From Bacteroidota bacterium (GTDB lineage: Bacteria > Bacteroidota > Bacteroidia > M30B66), in NCBI GenBank assembly GCA_027483445.1, contig JAIXUS010000062.1:1-41919 (forward strand): DNA of 41,919 nt, given 5' to 3'. The notes beneath the pieces were generated by a model. It was not told the origin of the DNA. It ran no database searches and worked only from the letters and a program-made list of their open reading frames with translations. The position numbers were made by a program, and so were the translations under genes. The first letter of the stretch is position 1, and each line of letters starts with the position of its first letter. Shown here piece after piece: positions 1-8,077 of this stretch.

Positions 1-127
1 ACATTTGGGTACTCACGTAAGCGCTAAGCCCGGTTTTATTGGGGAGATTCGCTATAAGGTTTGAAGTCTCGAGTCCCTAGTCCTGAGTCTGAAGTCGGGT
101 TTTGGATACCATTTGGGGCTCTGTTGT

Positions 128-160
128 CAAACTTTTTCTCGAAAACGGGAGAAAAGTTTG
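128..160. repeat. Hairpin (inverted repeat), upstream of dusB
   Basis: The left arm CAAACTTTTTCTC (128-140) pairs with GAGAAAAGTTTG (149-160), with one bulged T and an 8-nt loop. No T-run follows it on the plus strand, so it is not an obvious terminator. Its function is unknown. Confidence 0.55.
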
Positions 161-176
161 TGCTGTTCAAAAACCA

Positions 177-199
177 AAGCGGAAATGCAATTTCCGCTT
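177..199. repeat. Perfect 10-bp hairpin with 3-nt loop
   Basis: AAGCGGAAAT (177-186) and ATTTCCGCTT (190-199) are exact reverse complements around the loop GCA. It lies 16 nt after the previous hairpin and about 190 nt before dusB. It lacks a T-tract. It could be a protein-binding site, a remnant of a mobile repeat or a structured RNA. Confidence 0.6.
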
Positions 200-333
200 A
201 ACCGTTCTAGCCGGGCAGTGCATTACTCATTGGAAGCGAAACCCCAAGCTTTACGGGATCAAACGCAATACGTTGTACGCAGTACGTTATTCGCCCCCAA
301 AAAAACGTTCCCCCAAATGTTCCCCTTAACTCA

Positions 334-354
334 GACTAAAGACTAAAGACTAAG
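334..354 (+). repeat. GACTAAA tandem repeat, three copies
   Basis: Three head-to-tail 7-mers, GACTAAA GACTAAA GACTAAG, are followed by a decayed GACATAAG. The repeat lies just before the dusB promoter-like box. Simple 7-8 nt repeats of this kind recur in the gene-free parts of this window. Confidence 0.7.
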
Positions 355-364
355 GACATAAGAC

Positions 365-372
365 TATATTTG
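365..372 (+). promoter_or_regulatory. Candidate -7 promoter box of dusB
   Basis: TATATTTG fits the Bacteroidota sigma-70 -7 consensus TAnnTTTG and ends 15 nt before the dusB ATG. I saw no clear TTG -33 element at the usual spacing, so the call rests on one box and its position. Confidence 0.4.
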
Positions 373-387
373 CAGGCTTTTTCAGTC

Positions 388-1386
388 ATGGTAAAAATCG
401 CCAATATCGAACTGGGGGAATTTCCACTTTTACTCGCGCCTATGGAAGACGTGAGTGATCCTCCATTTCGGTTGGTTTGCAAGGAATATGGCGCCGATTT
501 GATGTATACTGAGTTCATCTCTTCCGAAGGACTCATCCGCGACGCGGCGAAAAGCAAACAGAAACTCGACATTTTCGAATACGAAAGGCCCATCGGTATT
601 CAGCTTTTCGGAAGTGAAATCGAATCGATGCGTGAGGCTGCCAATATTGCCACGCAGGCTCAACCCGATTTGATCGACATTAACTACGGTTGCCCGGTAA
701 AAAACGTGGCCTGCAAAGGCGCCGGCGCCGGATTGCTTCAGGACATCCCCAAAATGGTGAAAATGACCGAGGAAATTGTGAAAACCACCAATCTCCCCGT
801 AACCGTGAAAACCCGTTTGGGCTGGGACGATTCTACCAAAAACATTACCGAAGTGGCCGAACGCCTTCAGGACATTGGCATCAAGGCACTCACCATACAC
901 GGTCGCACCCGAGCGCAGCTGTATAAAGGTCCGGCCGACTGGACCCTAATCGGCGAGGTGAAGAACAATCCACGCATCAACATTCCCATTTTTGGCAATG
1001 GCGACATAGATTCACCCGAAAAGGCCCTCGAAATGCAACGCCGCTATGGTGTAGATGGCGTGATGATTGGCCGGGCCAGCATTGGGTACCCATGGATTTT
1101 CAACGAAATCAAGCATTTCCTCCGTACGGGCCGTCACCTCGAGCCACCAACACTGGCCGACCGCGTACGGGTTTGTCGTACCCACCTCGATGCTTCCATC
1201 CGCTGGAAAGGCCCCGTGCTGGGCATCATCGAAATGCGCCGCCACTACACCAACTACTTCAAGGGAATTCCGCACTTCAAGGAATACCGCCTCAAACTCG
1301 TAACCCTGAACAACTACTCCGAAATTGTAGAGGTGCTCGAGGAAATCAAAGACACTTTTGCCCATCTCCCGATAGGGACACCCTAA
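388..1386 (+). CDS. dusB: tRNA-dihydrouridine synthase (DusB type)
   Basis: This is an FMN enzyme that uses NADPH to reduce uridines in the tRNA D-loop to dihydrouridine, in the cytoplasm. The 332-residue protein shows the whole family pattern: an FMN-binding start LAPMEDVSDPPFR, the catalytic cysteine in DINYGCPVK (about C102), TVKTRLGWDDS, the IHGRTRAQLYKG segment, and the phosphate-binding end IFGNGDI and GVMIGRASIGYPWIF, followed by the helical tRNA-binding domain. The ATG at 388 is chosen over an in-frame TTG at 370 because it gives the usual family N-terminus and clears the TATATTTG box. Length is normal. thiL follows after 4 nt, so the two are probably co-transcribed. Confidence 0.93.
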   Translation: MVKIANIELGEFPLLLAPMEDVSDPPFRLVCKEYGADLMYTEFISSEGLIRDAAKSKQKLDIFEYERPIGIQLFGSEIESMREAANIATQAQPDLIDINYGCPVKNVACKGAGAGLLQDIPKMVKMTEEIVKTTNLPVTVKTRLGWDDSTKNITEVAERLQDIGIKALTIHGRTRAQLYKGPADWTLIGEVKNNPRINIPIFGNGDIDSPEKALEMQRRYGVDGVMIGRASIGYPWIFNEIKHFLRTGRHLEPPTLADRVRVCRTHLDASIRWKGPVLGIIEMRRHYTNYFKGIPHFKEYRLKLVTLNNYSEIVEVLEEIKDTFAHLPIGTP

Positions 1387-1390
1387 ACGC

Positions 1391-2446
1391 ATGCTCGAAA
1401 AACCGCATCAACGCACCGAAACCGAAACGCTCGGAGAATTTGGACTTATTCGCCATCTCGCCGGAGGCTTTGTTCCGCGACTGGAAAGCACCCTCGTAGG
1501 CGTGGGCGACGACGCTGCCGTAATTAAACAACACGATGGGCAACTCAGCCTGTTGAGCACCGATATGCTTCTCGAAGGCGTGCATTTCGACCTGAGCTAC
1601 ACACCGCTTAAACACTTGGGCTACAAGGCTGCGGTGGTGAATTTTTCCGACATCTACGCCATGAACGGCAAGCCCGAACAGCTTGTGGTGGGGCTGGCCT
1701 GCTCGAACCGTTTCCCGGTGGAAGCCCTGGAAGAAATTTATGAAGGACTGGCCCTCGCTTGCAGTCAATACGGCGTCGACCTCGTGGGTGGCGACACTAC
1801 CAGCTCACGTGCAGGACTAATTCTCAGCCTGAGCATTCTCGGCAGTGTGAATGCCGATAAATTGGTGCAGCGCAGCGGAGCCGGCCCGAACGATTTGTTG
1901 GTGGTTTCTGGCGATCTCGGTGGCGCCTACGTGGGCCTTCAATTACTCGAACGCGAAAAGCAGGTGTTCGTGGAGAACCCCGGTGCACAACCCGACCTCG
2001 AAGGGCACGATTACATTCTCGAACGCCAGCTTAAACCGGAAGCCCGCCGCGATGTTGTGGAATACCTGGCAGAAATCGGCGTGCTGCCCACCTCGATGAT
2101 CGACATTTCCGACGGCTTAAGCTCGGAGATTCTCCACCTCTGCAACCAAAGCGGTGTGGGCTGTCAGCTCTTTGAAGAGAAAATTCCCATTGATCCTACG
2201 ACCTATGCCATGGCGCGGGAATTCGGTCTCGACCCAACCGTGTGTGCCTTAAGTGGTGGCGAAGATTATGAGCTTTTGTTTACCGTTCGCCAAAGCGACT
2301 ACGAAAAAATCAAAGGCAGCACCCTGCTAACGGTCATCGGTCACATGACTCCTGATGTAAACCAGGCGGTAATGGTCGACAAAAGCGGCGGCGTGCACCC
2401 TATCAAAGCGCAAGGGTGGACGGCCTTCGGCAACACTAAGGAATAA
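1391..2446 (+). CDS. thiL: Thiamine-monophosphate kinase
   Basis: It catalyses the last step of thiamine pyrophosphate synthesis, ATP-dependent phosphorylation of thiamine monophosphate. It belongs to the PurM/SelD-like fold. Visible landmarks are VGVGDDAAVI (about 37-45), the metal and substrate segment LLSTDMLLEGVHFD, NFSDIYAMNGKPEQ, VGGDTTSS, the central MIDISDGLSSEI and ALSGGEDYELLF. At 351 residues it is a normal length. It starts 4 nt after dusB, suggesting one transcript. Its stop codon lies inside the 3' end of the convergent gene on the minus strand (11-bp overlap). I see no TPP riboswitch in front of it, which fits its position inside an operon. Confidence 0.93.
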   Translation: MLEKPHQRTETETLGEFGLIRHLAGGFVPRLESTLVGVGDDAAVIKQHDGQLSLLSTDMLLEGVHFDLSYTPLKHLGYKAAVVNFSDIYAMNGKPEQLVVGLACSNRFPVEALEEIYEGLALACSQYGVDLVGGDTTSSRAGLILSLSILGSVNADKLVQRSGAGPNDLLVVSGDLGGAYVGLQLLEREKQVFVENPGAQPDLEGHDYILERQLKPEARRDVVEYLAEIGVLPTSMIDISDGLSSEILHLCNQSGVGCQLFEEKIPIDPTTYAMAREFGLDPTVCALSGGEDYELLFTVRQSDYEKIKGSTLLTVIGHMTPDVNQAVMVDKSGGVHPIKAQGWTAFGNTKE

Positions 2447-3908
2447 CGCCGGCGAAACGCTCGCTTAACCAGGCCGAATAGTTAATCACATCCGATTCCG
2501 GTGAGCCGGTGCCGTATTCTTCAATCCACGCCCGAATGCGCTCTTGCAGCGGTTTCGACAAATCGCCATCGCGGCGGGCGAGCTGTTGTATGATTTTTAC
2601 AAACCCCGACTGCCCGGCACTTTGAGGCTCGTCGAGTGCGCTTTGTTCAATCTCCCTTTGTAGCTGCTGAGCGCGGGTTGCTGCCAAATCCCATTGCTCA
2701 AGTTCGGCCCGCAGAATGAGTTCCGAAAGTCCGATTTTAATCCGAAAGGCATCATCGGTTTGTGGGTAAGCCGGGTGGATGCTCAATCGGCTAAGCACCT
2801 TCATCGCTTTTTTGGGGTCACCTGTGTTGTGCAGGCAAAGTGCGAGGTTTAGATGCACTACAAGGCTGTACATTGGGTGTTTTTCGAGCGCCGGATTGGC
2901 AATGGTCTCTTCCAAAATGCGGATGGCCTCAGGCAGATTGATTACACTGTTAACGTAAACCATGGCGCTGTTGTAAAAGAGGAAGTACTTGTCGGCCAGA
3001 AAGCCATCGTAGGCCTCCATGGCCATCCGAAGTCGCTCTGCGGCCCGCAGCGAGGTTTCGAGCTGTTCAGACTTAAACAAGGCATTGGTGAGCCAGGTAA
3101 GCAGTTTGAGCCTCAACTCATGGTTTTGTTTGCTAAAGAGCCGGTCGTGTTCAGCCTGATTCAGGGCTTTTTCGAGGTATTCGGCCAAGGCCGCATAGGC
3201 GTGCTGTTGAAGCAATACCTGCGAAACTCCTTCTATAAGCCTTAGTCTCAGGGTGGCGTCGGCTTTCAGCTCCGGGTCGCGCAGGTGCTTTTCGAGCACC
3301 GACTCCAGGGTTTTACTCAATTCTAAACTGTTGTTTCCGGTTTGCTGGGTGATGGCCAAACGGTACCCTAAAACGGTGAGGATTTCGTCGAGCTCTTTCA
3401 GTGCCGAAAGTTTTTTTCTCACTTGGCTTCGCTCTTCGATCAAGGCTTCGGGGTCGGCCCCCGGAATAAACACCGCCGTTTTTATCATTTCGGTGAGTAC
3501 CATCTCGAGCGAATCAGACACTTCGGCCTCCACAGCCGCTTTGTGGGCCCGCTTGAGATAATCCCAGCACACCGGATATTGTTGCTGTTGGAAGGAATAA
3601 CGGGCGAGGCTTAGCATCTGTAGCACTTTGAGCTCTTCGCGGCCAAACAGAAAATCGTGTCGGCTTCGGTCGATGTAGTCGCGCAAACGTTTCTTGAGCT
3701 GATAAAAGGCATTTCGATTGCCTTGACCAAAGAGCTTGCGGATCATCTTTTCCTCATCGGGTTCGGCGTCGGCCGGCAAATCACGCAACATATCAAAAAG
3801 CAATTCGACCTTTCTGTCGCCGGAAGTTTGAATGCGGTGCAGGAAAATTTTAAATCCGCGCACCTCTTCGCGCGACAATTGCTCGATAATCTGTCGTAAT
3901 ATTGGCAT
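2436..3908 (-). CDS. Hypothetical all-helical protein, Bacteroidota type
   Basis: I do not recognise a named family. The 490-residue protein has no signal peptide or membrane segment. It is almost entirely predicted helix, with tandem 30-40-residue helical pairs such as the stretch around YPVCWDYLKRAHKAAVEA and a later region ending in LVVHLNLALCLHNTGDPKKAMKVL, which resembles tetratricopeptide repeats. The N-terminus (about residues 1-100) is rich in charged helices (LRQIIEQLSREEVRGFKIF; RLRDYIDRSRHDF). A cytoplasmic scaffold or protein-binding role is possible but is inference. It overlaps thiL tail to tail by 11 bp and is divergent from the secreted-protein gene at 3980. A TATTTTTG -7-like box lies on its strand at 3929-3936. 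Confidence 0.8.
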   Translation of the reverse strand: MPILRQIIEQLSREEVRGFKIFLHRIQTSGDRKVELLFDMLRDLPADAEPDEEKMIRKLFGQGNRNAFYQLKKRLRDYIDRSRHDFLFGREELKVLQMLSLARYSFQQQQYPVCWDYLKRAHKAAVEAEVSDSLEMVLTEMIKTAVFIPGADPEALIEERSQVRKKLSALKELDEILTVLGYRLAITQQTGNNSLELSKTLESVLEKHLRDPELKADATLRLRLIEGVSQVLLQQHAYAALAEYLEKALNQAEHDRLFSKQNHELRLKLLTWLTNALFKSEQLETSLRAAERLRMAMEAYDGFLADKYFLFYNSAMVYVNSVINLPEAIRILEETIANPALEKHPMYSLVVHLNLALCLHNTGDPKKAMKVLSRLSIHPAYPQTDDAFRIKIGLSELILRAELEQWDLAATRAQQLQREIEQSALDEPQSAGQSGFVKIIQQLARRDGDLSKPLQERIRAWIEEYGTGSPESDVINYSAWLSERFAGVIP

Positions 3909-3928
3909 CTGAACCTGTAAGATGTGTT

Positions 3929-3936
3929 CAAAAATA
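3929..3936 (-). promoter_or_regulatory. Candidate -7 box for the helical protein gene
   Basis: Read on the minus strand the bases are TATTTTTG, a full match to TAnnTTTG, ending 20 nt before the ATG. No clear -33 TTG was found at standard spacing. Confidence 0.35.
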
Positions 3937-3979
3937 CGAACACCCTCCTTTGAGGCTTGTTCTACCTTTAAAAGAAAAA

Positions 3980-4654
3980 ATGTTTAAGCACTTAATTTTC
4001 CTTCTTTCCGCACTGGGCACTCCATTGATGGCTCAAAATGTTGTGCGGGTTACCGGCTTGGTGGGCTTCGACGATCCTTCACAGTACAATTTTGTGGCAG
4101 GAGCAACCTACGACCTTACAGCAACAATGGTTTTAGACGAAGGTGATGATGATTTCGAGGAGAACATTACCCTCCTTTACCTTACCGATAAAATGATTGA
4201 TGAGGCCACGCCTCCGGCCACGCTGGTACCCGAAGCCATTTACATCCTTGAACAGGGCATTCCGCTCGATGTTCCGGTGCCCGGTTATGGCATCACACCG
4301 GCCAATTTCAGGGTGGGCGGAAACATCGTGGTAATCTGGCCGTCGTATGCCGACCCCGCCATCGATAGCCTGGAAATTAACGTGAATGTGATCGACACCC
4401 TAACCACCGGCTTCTCGGAGATTGTGTACAAGCAGTGGATTCCACAGCTGAATCAGGGAAGCTTCTCCCTTGAATCGGCGCGTGAAGCCGGTGTTTCGGC
4501 AATCCGGGTATACGATATCAACGGTAAAGTCATCCCGGCGAACGCCAATAACCAAATTAGCCTGCGCGGTATGCCATCGGGCTACTACATGCTTTCTTTC
4601 CTTTATCAAGGACGAATGCACGTATATAAATGGTTATACACCGAAAACCCATAA
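3980..4654 (+). CDS. Secreted protein with T9SS-like C-terminal domain
   Basis: The 224-residue protein starts with a signal peptide (MFKHLIFLLSALGTPLMAQ, cleaved near residue 19). The middle is a beta-rich region with acidic loops (LDEGDDDFEEN) that I cannot assign. The last 70 residues look like a T9SS sorting domain: SAIRVYDINGKVIPANANN followed by LRGMPSGYYMLSFLYQG and a basic/aromatic end. The usual YPNP entry motif is absent, so sorting through T9SS is likely but not certain. ATG 3980 is preferred to the longer frame from 3902 because only it opens on a signal peptide. A TACCTTTA box (3964-3971 region) precedes it. A strong terminator follows. Confidence 0.75.
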   Translation: MFKHLIFLLSALGTPLMAQNVVRVTGLVGFDDPSQYNFVAGATYDLTATMVLDEGDDDFEENITLLYLTDKMIDEATPPATLVPEAIYILEQGIPLDVPVPGYGITPANFRVGGNIVVIWPSYADPAIDSLEINVNVIDTLTTGFSEIVYKQWIPQLNQGSFSLESAREAGVSAIRVYDINGKVIPANANNQISLRGMPSGYYMLSFLYQGRMHVYKWLYTENP

Positions 4655-4656
4655 AC

Positions 4657-4685
4657 GAAAGGCCGGATATTCTCCGGCTTTTTTT
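4657..4685 (+). terminator. Rho-independent terminator
   Basis: GCCGGA (4662-4667) and TCCGGC (4673-4678) form a perfect stem, extended by a G-T and A-T pairs, around the loop TATTC. A run of seven T follows (4679-4685). It lies 2 nt after the stop codon of the secreted-protein gene. Confidence 0.85.
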
Positions 4686-4780
4686 ATGCCCTGAACCTAT
4701 AAGACGGTCCAAAAGTGAATTACCCCCTCGGCACTTGCACGTTGCACCTTTGCCTCATCAAACTTTTAACACACAACAAA

Positions 4781-5233
4781 ATGAACAACACTTTTCTAAT
4801 GAGCATGACCAGAGGGATTCTGGTGATCTCCGTGTCGATGATGATGGTTTTTGGGTTGAACTCTTGCTCTAAAGACGAGCTGTTAGATGATGATTTTAAC
4901 CAATCGCCTAGCGCATCGAAAAATGGAATGTTCCAAAACATGAACGACGACTCAACAGGCACCTGGGGCGATGATGATGGCACCGACGATCAGGGCAGCA
5001 ACGACTCCGACGACAACAACTCGAACGATAGCAGCGACGACAACTCAAACAGCAGCAACGACTCCGACGACAACAGCTCCAACGACAGCAGCGACGACAA
5101 CTCCAACAGCAGCGACGATTCAGACGATAACAGCTCTAACGACAGCAATGACGACAGCAGCGATGACAACAACGATGGAAGTGATGACAACGACGATGGA
5201 GATGATGAGGAAGATGATGGAGATGACCGTTAA
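4781..5233 (+). CDS. Lipoprotein with tandem Asp/Ser/Asn repeats
   Basis: The 150-residue protein has an N-terminal hydrophobic segment ending in GLNSC, a lipobox-like site with the lipidated Cys at about 29, so it is probably membrane-anchored. From about residue 62 it is almost only Asp, Ser, Asn and Gly. Residues 74-130 are three tandem copies of a 19-residue unit starting NDSDDNNSNDSSDDN, encoded by 57-bp repeats at 5000-5056, 5057-5113 and 5114-5170. It ends in a DDGDDEEDDGDD tail. Such acidic tracts commonly bind calcium or act as a charged spacer; that is inference. The ATG at 4781 is chosen because the longer frame from 4715 adds residues before the signal sequence. It has its own terminator and no operon partner. 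Confidence 0.75.
   Translation: MNNTFLMSMTRGILVISVSMMMVFGLNSCSKDELLDDDFNQSPSASKNGMFQNMNDDSTGTWGDDDGTDDQGSNDSDDNNSNDSSDDNSNSSNDSDDNSSNDSSDDNSNSSDDSDDNSSNDSNDDSSDDNNDGSDDNDDGDDEEDDGDDR
5000..5170 (+). repeat. 57-bp tandem repeat, three copies, inside a CDS
   Basis: The copies 5000-5056, 5057-5113 and 5114-5170 keep the reading frame (19 codons each). Copies 1 and 2 are nearly identical and copy 3 is more diverged. The unit count probably varies between strains by slippage or recombination; that is inference. Confidence 0.8.
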
Positions 5234-5253
5234 TTTGAACGCTGATTGTTGAC

Positions 5254-5277
5254 AAAAGCCCCTGAAAAGGGGCTTTT
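5254..5277. terminator. Strong terminator hairpin with GAAA loop
   Basis: AAAAGCCCCT (5254-5263) and AGGGGCTTTT (5268-5277) form a 10-bp perfect stem around a GAAA tetraloop, with a further T after it. It closes the lipoprotein gene 20 nt after its stop. A-rich and T-rich flanks would let it work in both directions. Confidence 0.9.
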
Positions 5278-5348
5278 TGCATTTTACATCAGTATGATTT
5301 AACACAGGTCGTGTGCTTGTTTCGTGATAGGTTTTCTATCTTCAACCC

Positions 5349-6026
5349 ATGAAAATCACCTACTACGGTCACTCCTGTTTTCTCTTTGAGAGAGGCCATG
5401 ATGCCATCCTTAGCGACCCGTTCATCCGCGGAAACACGTTGGCCTCAGCTGTTGATGTAGCGTCTATTCGCCCTCAGGCCATCCTTGTTTCTCATGGCCA
5501 CGGCGATCATCTTGCCGATGCCCGTGAAATTGCCCTTCAAGCCAACGCAACGGTCTATTCAGCCTATGAAGTGGCCAATTGGCTTGGTGCCCAACAAGTG
5601 AATACGGTGGGTATGAATGCCGGTGGTCGGCACAAAGGCGAAAACTGGCAGTTGAGCTTTACCCAGGCGCACCATTCCAGCTCATTGCCCGACGGCACCT
5701 ACGGCGGATCTGCCTTGGGAGCCATGCTCAGCTTGGGAAATCAAACAGCGTATTTTGCCGGCGACACCGATATATTCGGCGACATGGAGCTGATTGCCGA
5801 CATCTACAAACCCGATTTTGCGCTCTTGCCCATCGGCGATGTGTTTACCATGGGCTCAGCGCTTGCCGCCCGTGCCGCTACGATGATGGGTCTGAAAACA
5901 GTCATTGGAATGCATTACGACACCTTCCCGCCAATCACCATCGATCAGGAGCTGGCAAAAAGCCATTTCAAAAAGCAGGGCGTAGAGCTAATTCTACTTA
6001 AAATCGGCGAATCGATAAACTTCTAA
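5349..6026 (+). CDS. UPF0173 metal-dependent hydrolase
   Basis: This is a cytoplasmic member of the metallo-beta-lactamase superfamily, UPF0173 branch; the physiological substrate of this branch is not established. The 225 residues are full family length. The metal-binding motif HGHGDH is at residues 49-54. Later ligand segments are QAHHSSSLPDG, AGDTDIFGDM and the family-typical GMHYDTFPPI near the C-terminus. The start MKITYYGHSCF is typical. The stop codon overlaps that of convergent hutU: the four bases CTAA at 6023-6026 hold both stops. Confidence 0.88.
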   Translation: MKITYYGHSCFLFERGHDAILSDPFIRGNTLASAVDVASIRPQAILVSHGHGDHLADAREIALQANATVYSAYEVANWLGAQQVNTVGMNAGGRHKGENWQLSFTQAHHSSSLPDGTYGGSALGAMLSLGNQTAYFAGDTDIFGDMELIADIYKPDFALLPIGDVFTMGSALAARAATMMGLKTVIGMHYDTFPPITIDQELAKSHFKKQGVELILLKIGESINF

Positions 6027-8077
6027 GCGCCTTCAAGCCAGCTCTTTGCGTCGGTTTCGCTCACCACATGCGGCACCGTTACTTTGAGCAGGGGTTCGGC
6101 TTGCATGGCCCGCTCAATCGCGGTGATGGCTTCCTTATTTCGGGCCCAGGCTCTCCGGGCAATGCCATTGTTCACGTCCCAATGTAACATCGATTTCAGC
6201 TTGCGGTCGCTGGCCTCGCTGCCGTCGAGTACCATGCCGAAGCCGCCATTGATTACCTCGCCCCAGCCAACGCCACCACCGTTGTGCAACGAAATCCAAG
6301 TGGCACCTCTGAAGGCATCGCCGGCAAAGTTTTGCACGGCCATATCGGCGGTGTAGCGGCTTCCGTCGTAAATGTTAGACGTTTCGCGGTAAGGCGAGTC
6401 GGTTCCCGATACATCATGATGATCGCGCCCAAGCACGATTTCACCTTTGAGTTCTCCGCTGGCGATGGCCTTGTTGAAACGTTCGGCAATTTTCATTCGA
6501 CCTTCCGCATCGGCATATAAAATCCGCGCTTGCGAACCAACTACAAGCTGGTTGACTTTGGCCTGACGAATCCAGGTGAGGTTGTCGTGAATCTGCCCGC
6601 GAATGTCATCCGGCGCTTTGCGCAACAACTCCTCCAGCACTTCTGCCGCCAGACGGTCGGTGGTGTCGAGGTCTTCGGCTAAGCCTGAGCAACACACCCA
6701 GCGAAAGGGGCCAAAACCGTAGTCGAAACACAATGGTCCGAGAATATCCTGCACGTACGATGGATATTTGAATTCCAATTCGGCTCCGCCCGAGGGTTTC
6801 ACCACGTCGGCCCCGGCCCTCGACGATTCCAACAGAAAGGCATTGCCGTAATCGAAGAAGTACATGCCATTGGCTGCCAGCGTGTTTACGGCCGAAGTGT
6901 GTCTTTTGAGGCTTTTGTATACCTCATCATGAAAGCGTTCCGGCTCTTCGGCCATCATGCGATTCGACTCTTCGAGACTAAAGCCGGCCGGGTAATAGCC
7001 TCCGGCGAATGGGTTGTGCAGCGAGGTTTGGTCGGATCCAATATCCACACGAATACTGTGGCGAACAAGGGCTTCCCACAGGTCGATAATGTTACCTTCA
7101 TAGGCCAGCGAAAGCGGGGTGCCTTCAGCGCGTGCTTCTTCGGCCCTCGAAATCACTGAATCGAGGTCGGTGTGCACCTCATCTACCCAGCCTTGTTCCA
7201 AGCGTTTTCGCGAGGCCGCCGGGTTAATTTCGGCGGTAATACTCACTATTCCAGCCACTTTTGCCGCCTTGGGTTGCGCCCCGCTCATCCCGCCGAGACC
7301 GGCGGTAACAAACAACATTCCTCTAAAATCATCTTTGCCTGGGGGGATTCCACGTTTACGCAAGCACATCCGTGCAGCGTTCATCACCGTAATGGTGGTG
7401 CCGTGCACAATGCCTTGCGGACCGATATACATGTACGAACCGGCTGTCATTTGACCATATTGCGTAACTCCCAAGGCATTGAAGCGCTCCCAGTCGTTGG
7501 GCCTGGAGTAATTCGGAATCATCATACCATTGGTTACCACAACGCGAGGCGCCTCGGGGTGCGAAGGGAAAAGGCCCATTGGATGGCCTGAATACATCAC
7601 CAGCGTTTGGTGATCGGTCATCTCGCTGAGGTATTTCATCGTGAGACGATACTGGGCCCAGTTTTGAAAAACGGCACCATTCCCGCCATAGGTAATCAAC
7701 TCGTGTGGGTGTTGAGCCACGGCCGGATCAAGGTTGTTTTGAATCATGAGCATGATGGCCGCAGCCTGCTTCGAACGGGCCGGATACTCGTTGATGGGGC
7801 GGGCATACATCGGGTATGTTGGCCGAAAGCGGTACATGTAAATTCGGCCGTATTCGCGCAGCTCTTTTACAAACTCAGGGGCGAGCACCGCATGATGACG
7901 AGGCTCGAAATACCGCAAGGCGTTGCGCAAGGCCAATTGCTTTTCAGCTTCGCTGAGGATGTCTTTTCGCCTCGGGGCATGACTTACCGTTGGGTCGATA
8001 GAAACAGCAGGCGGAAGATCGTTGGGAATACCTTGCTGTATTTCCTGCTGAAACAAGTCAATATCGTTCGCTATCAT
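6023..8077 (-). CDS. hutU: Urocanate hydratase
   Basis: Urocanase converts urocanate to 4-imidazolone-5-propionate, step two of histidine breakdown, with tightly bound NAD+. The 684-residue protein is the longer form seen in Bacteroidota, carrying an N-terminal extension of about 100 residues relative to the roughly 550-residue proteobacterial enzyme. Visible motifs are ITYGGNGAVFQNWAQY, the NAD-binding TAGLGGMSGAQPKAAK, and GPLCFDYGFGPFRW with the expected catalytic Cys near residue 450. The start codon overlaps the upstream DUF5522 gene by ATGA, so the pair is translationally coupled. No hutH, hutI or hutF is in the window, so the rest of the pathway must lie elsewhere. Confidence 0.95.
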   Translation of the reverse strand: MIANDIDLFQQEIQQGIPNDLPPAVSIDPTVSHAPRRKDILSEAEKQLALRNALRYFEPRHHAVLAPEFVKELREYGRIYMYRFRPTYPMYARPINEYPARSKQAAAIMLMIQNNLDPAVAQHPHELITYGGNGAVFQNWAQYRLTMKYLSEMTDHQTLVMYSGHPMGLFPSHPEAPRVVVTNGMMIPNYSRPNDWERFNALGVTQYGQMTAGSYMYIGPQGIVHGTTITVMNAARMCLRKRGIPPGKDDFRGMLFVTAGLGGMSGAQPKAAKVAGIVSITAEINPAASRKRLEQGWVDEVHTDLDSVISRAEEARAEGTPLSLAYEGNIIDLWEALVRHSIRVDIGSDQTSLHNPFAGGYYPAGFSLEESNRMMAEEPERFHDEVYKSLKRHTSAVNTLAANGMYFFDYGNAFLLESSRAGADVVKPSGGAELEFKYPSYVQDILGPLCFDYGFGPFRWVCCSGLAEDLDTTDRLAAEVLEELLRKAPDDIRGQIHDNLTWIRQAKVNQLVVGSQARILYADAEGRMKIAERFNKAIASGELKGEIVLGRDHHDVSGTDSPYRETSNIYDGSRYTADMAVQNFAGDAFRGATWISLHNGGGVGWGEVINGGFGMVLDGSEASDRKLKSMLHWDVNNGIARRAWARNKEAITAIERAMQAEPLLKVTVPHVVSETDAKSWLEGA

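Larger units (their letters stand above)
1..387. other. Gene-free leader upstream of dusB
   Basis: I see no convincing gene here; the short open frames have no recognisable protein features. The stretch holds AGTC-type degenerate simple sequence (about 63-97), two hairpins (128-160 and 177-199), a GTACG-rich patch (about 266-290) and a GACTAAA tandem repeat (334-354). A nine-base inverted match links the window's first bases (ACATTTGGG) with 312-320. A TATATTTG box at 365-372, the Bacteroidota -7 consensus, probably drives dusB. Confidence 0.6.

Noticed and set aside
102-346. Two overlapping short open frames before dusB
   Set aside because: They read through hairpins and simple repeats, without protein-like features or a start context.
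430-900. 156-codon minus-strand open frame
   Set aside because: It is antisense to dusB, with no motif and His/Gly/Phe-rich composition from reverse reading.
4971-5252. Thr-rich 93-codon frame inside the lipoprotein gene
   Set aside because: It is the shifted frame of the Asp/Ser/Asn repeat and has no signal peptide or context.
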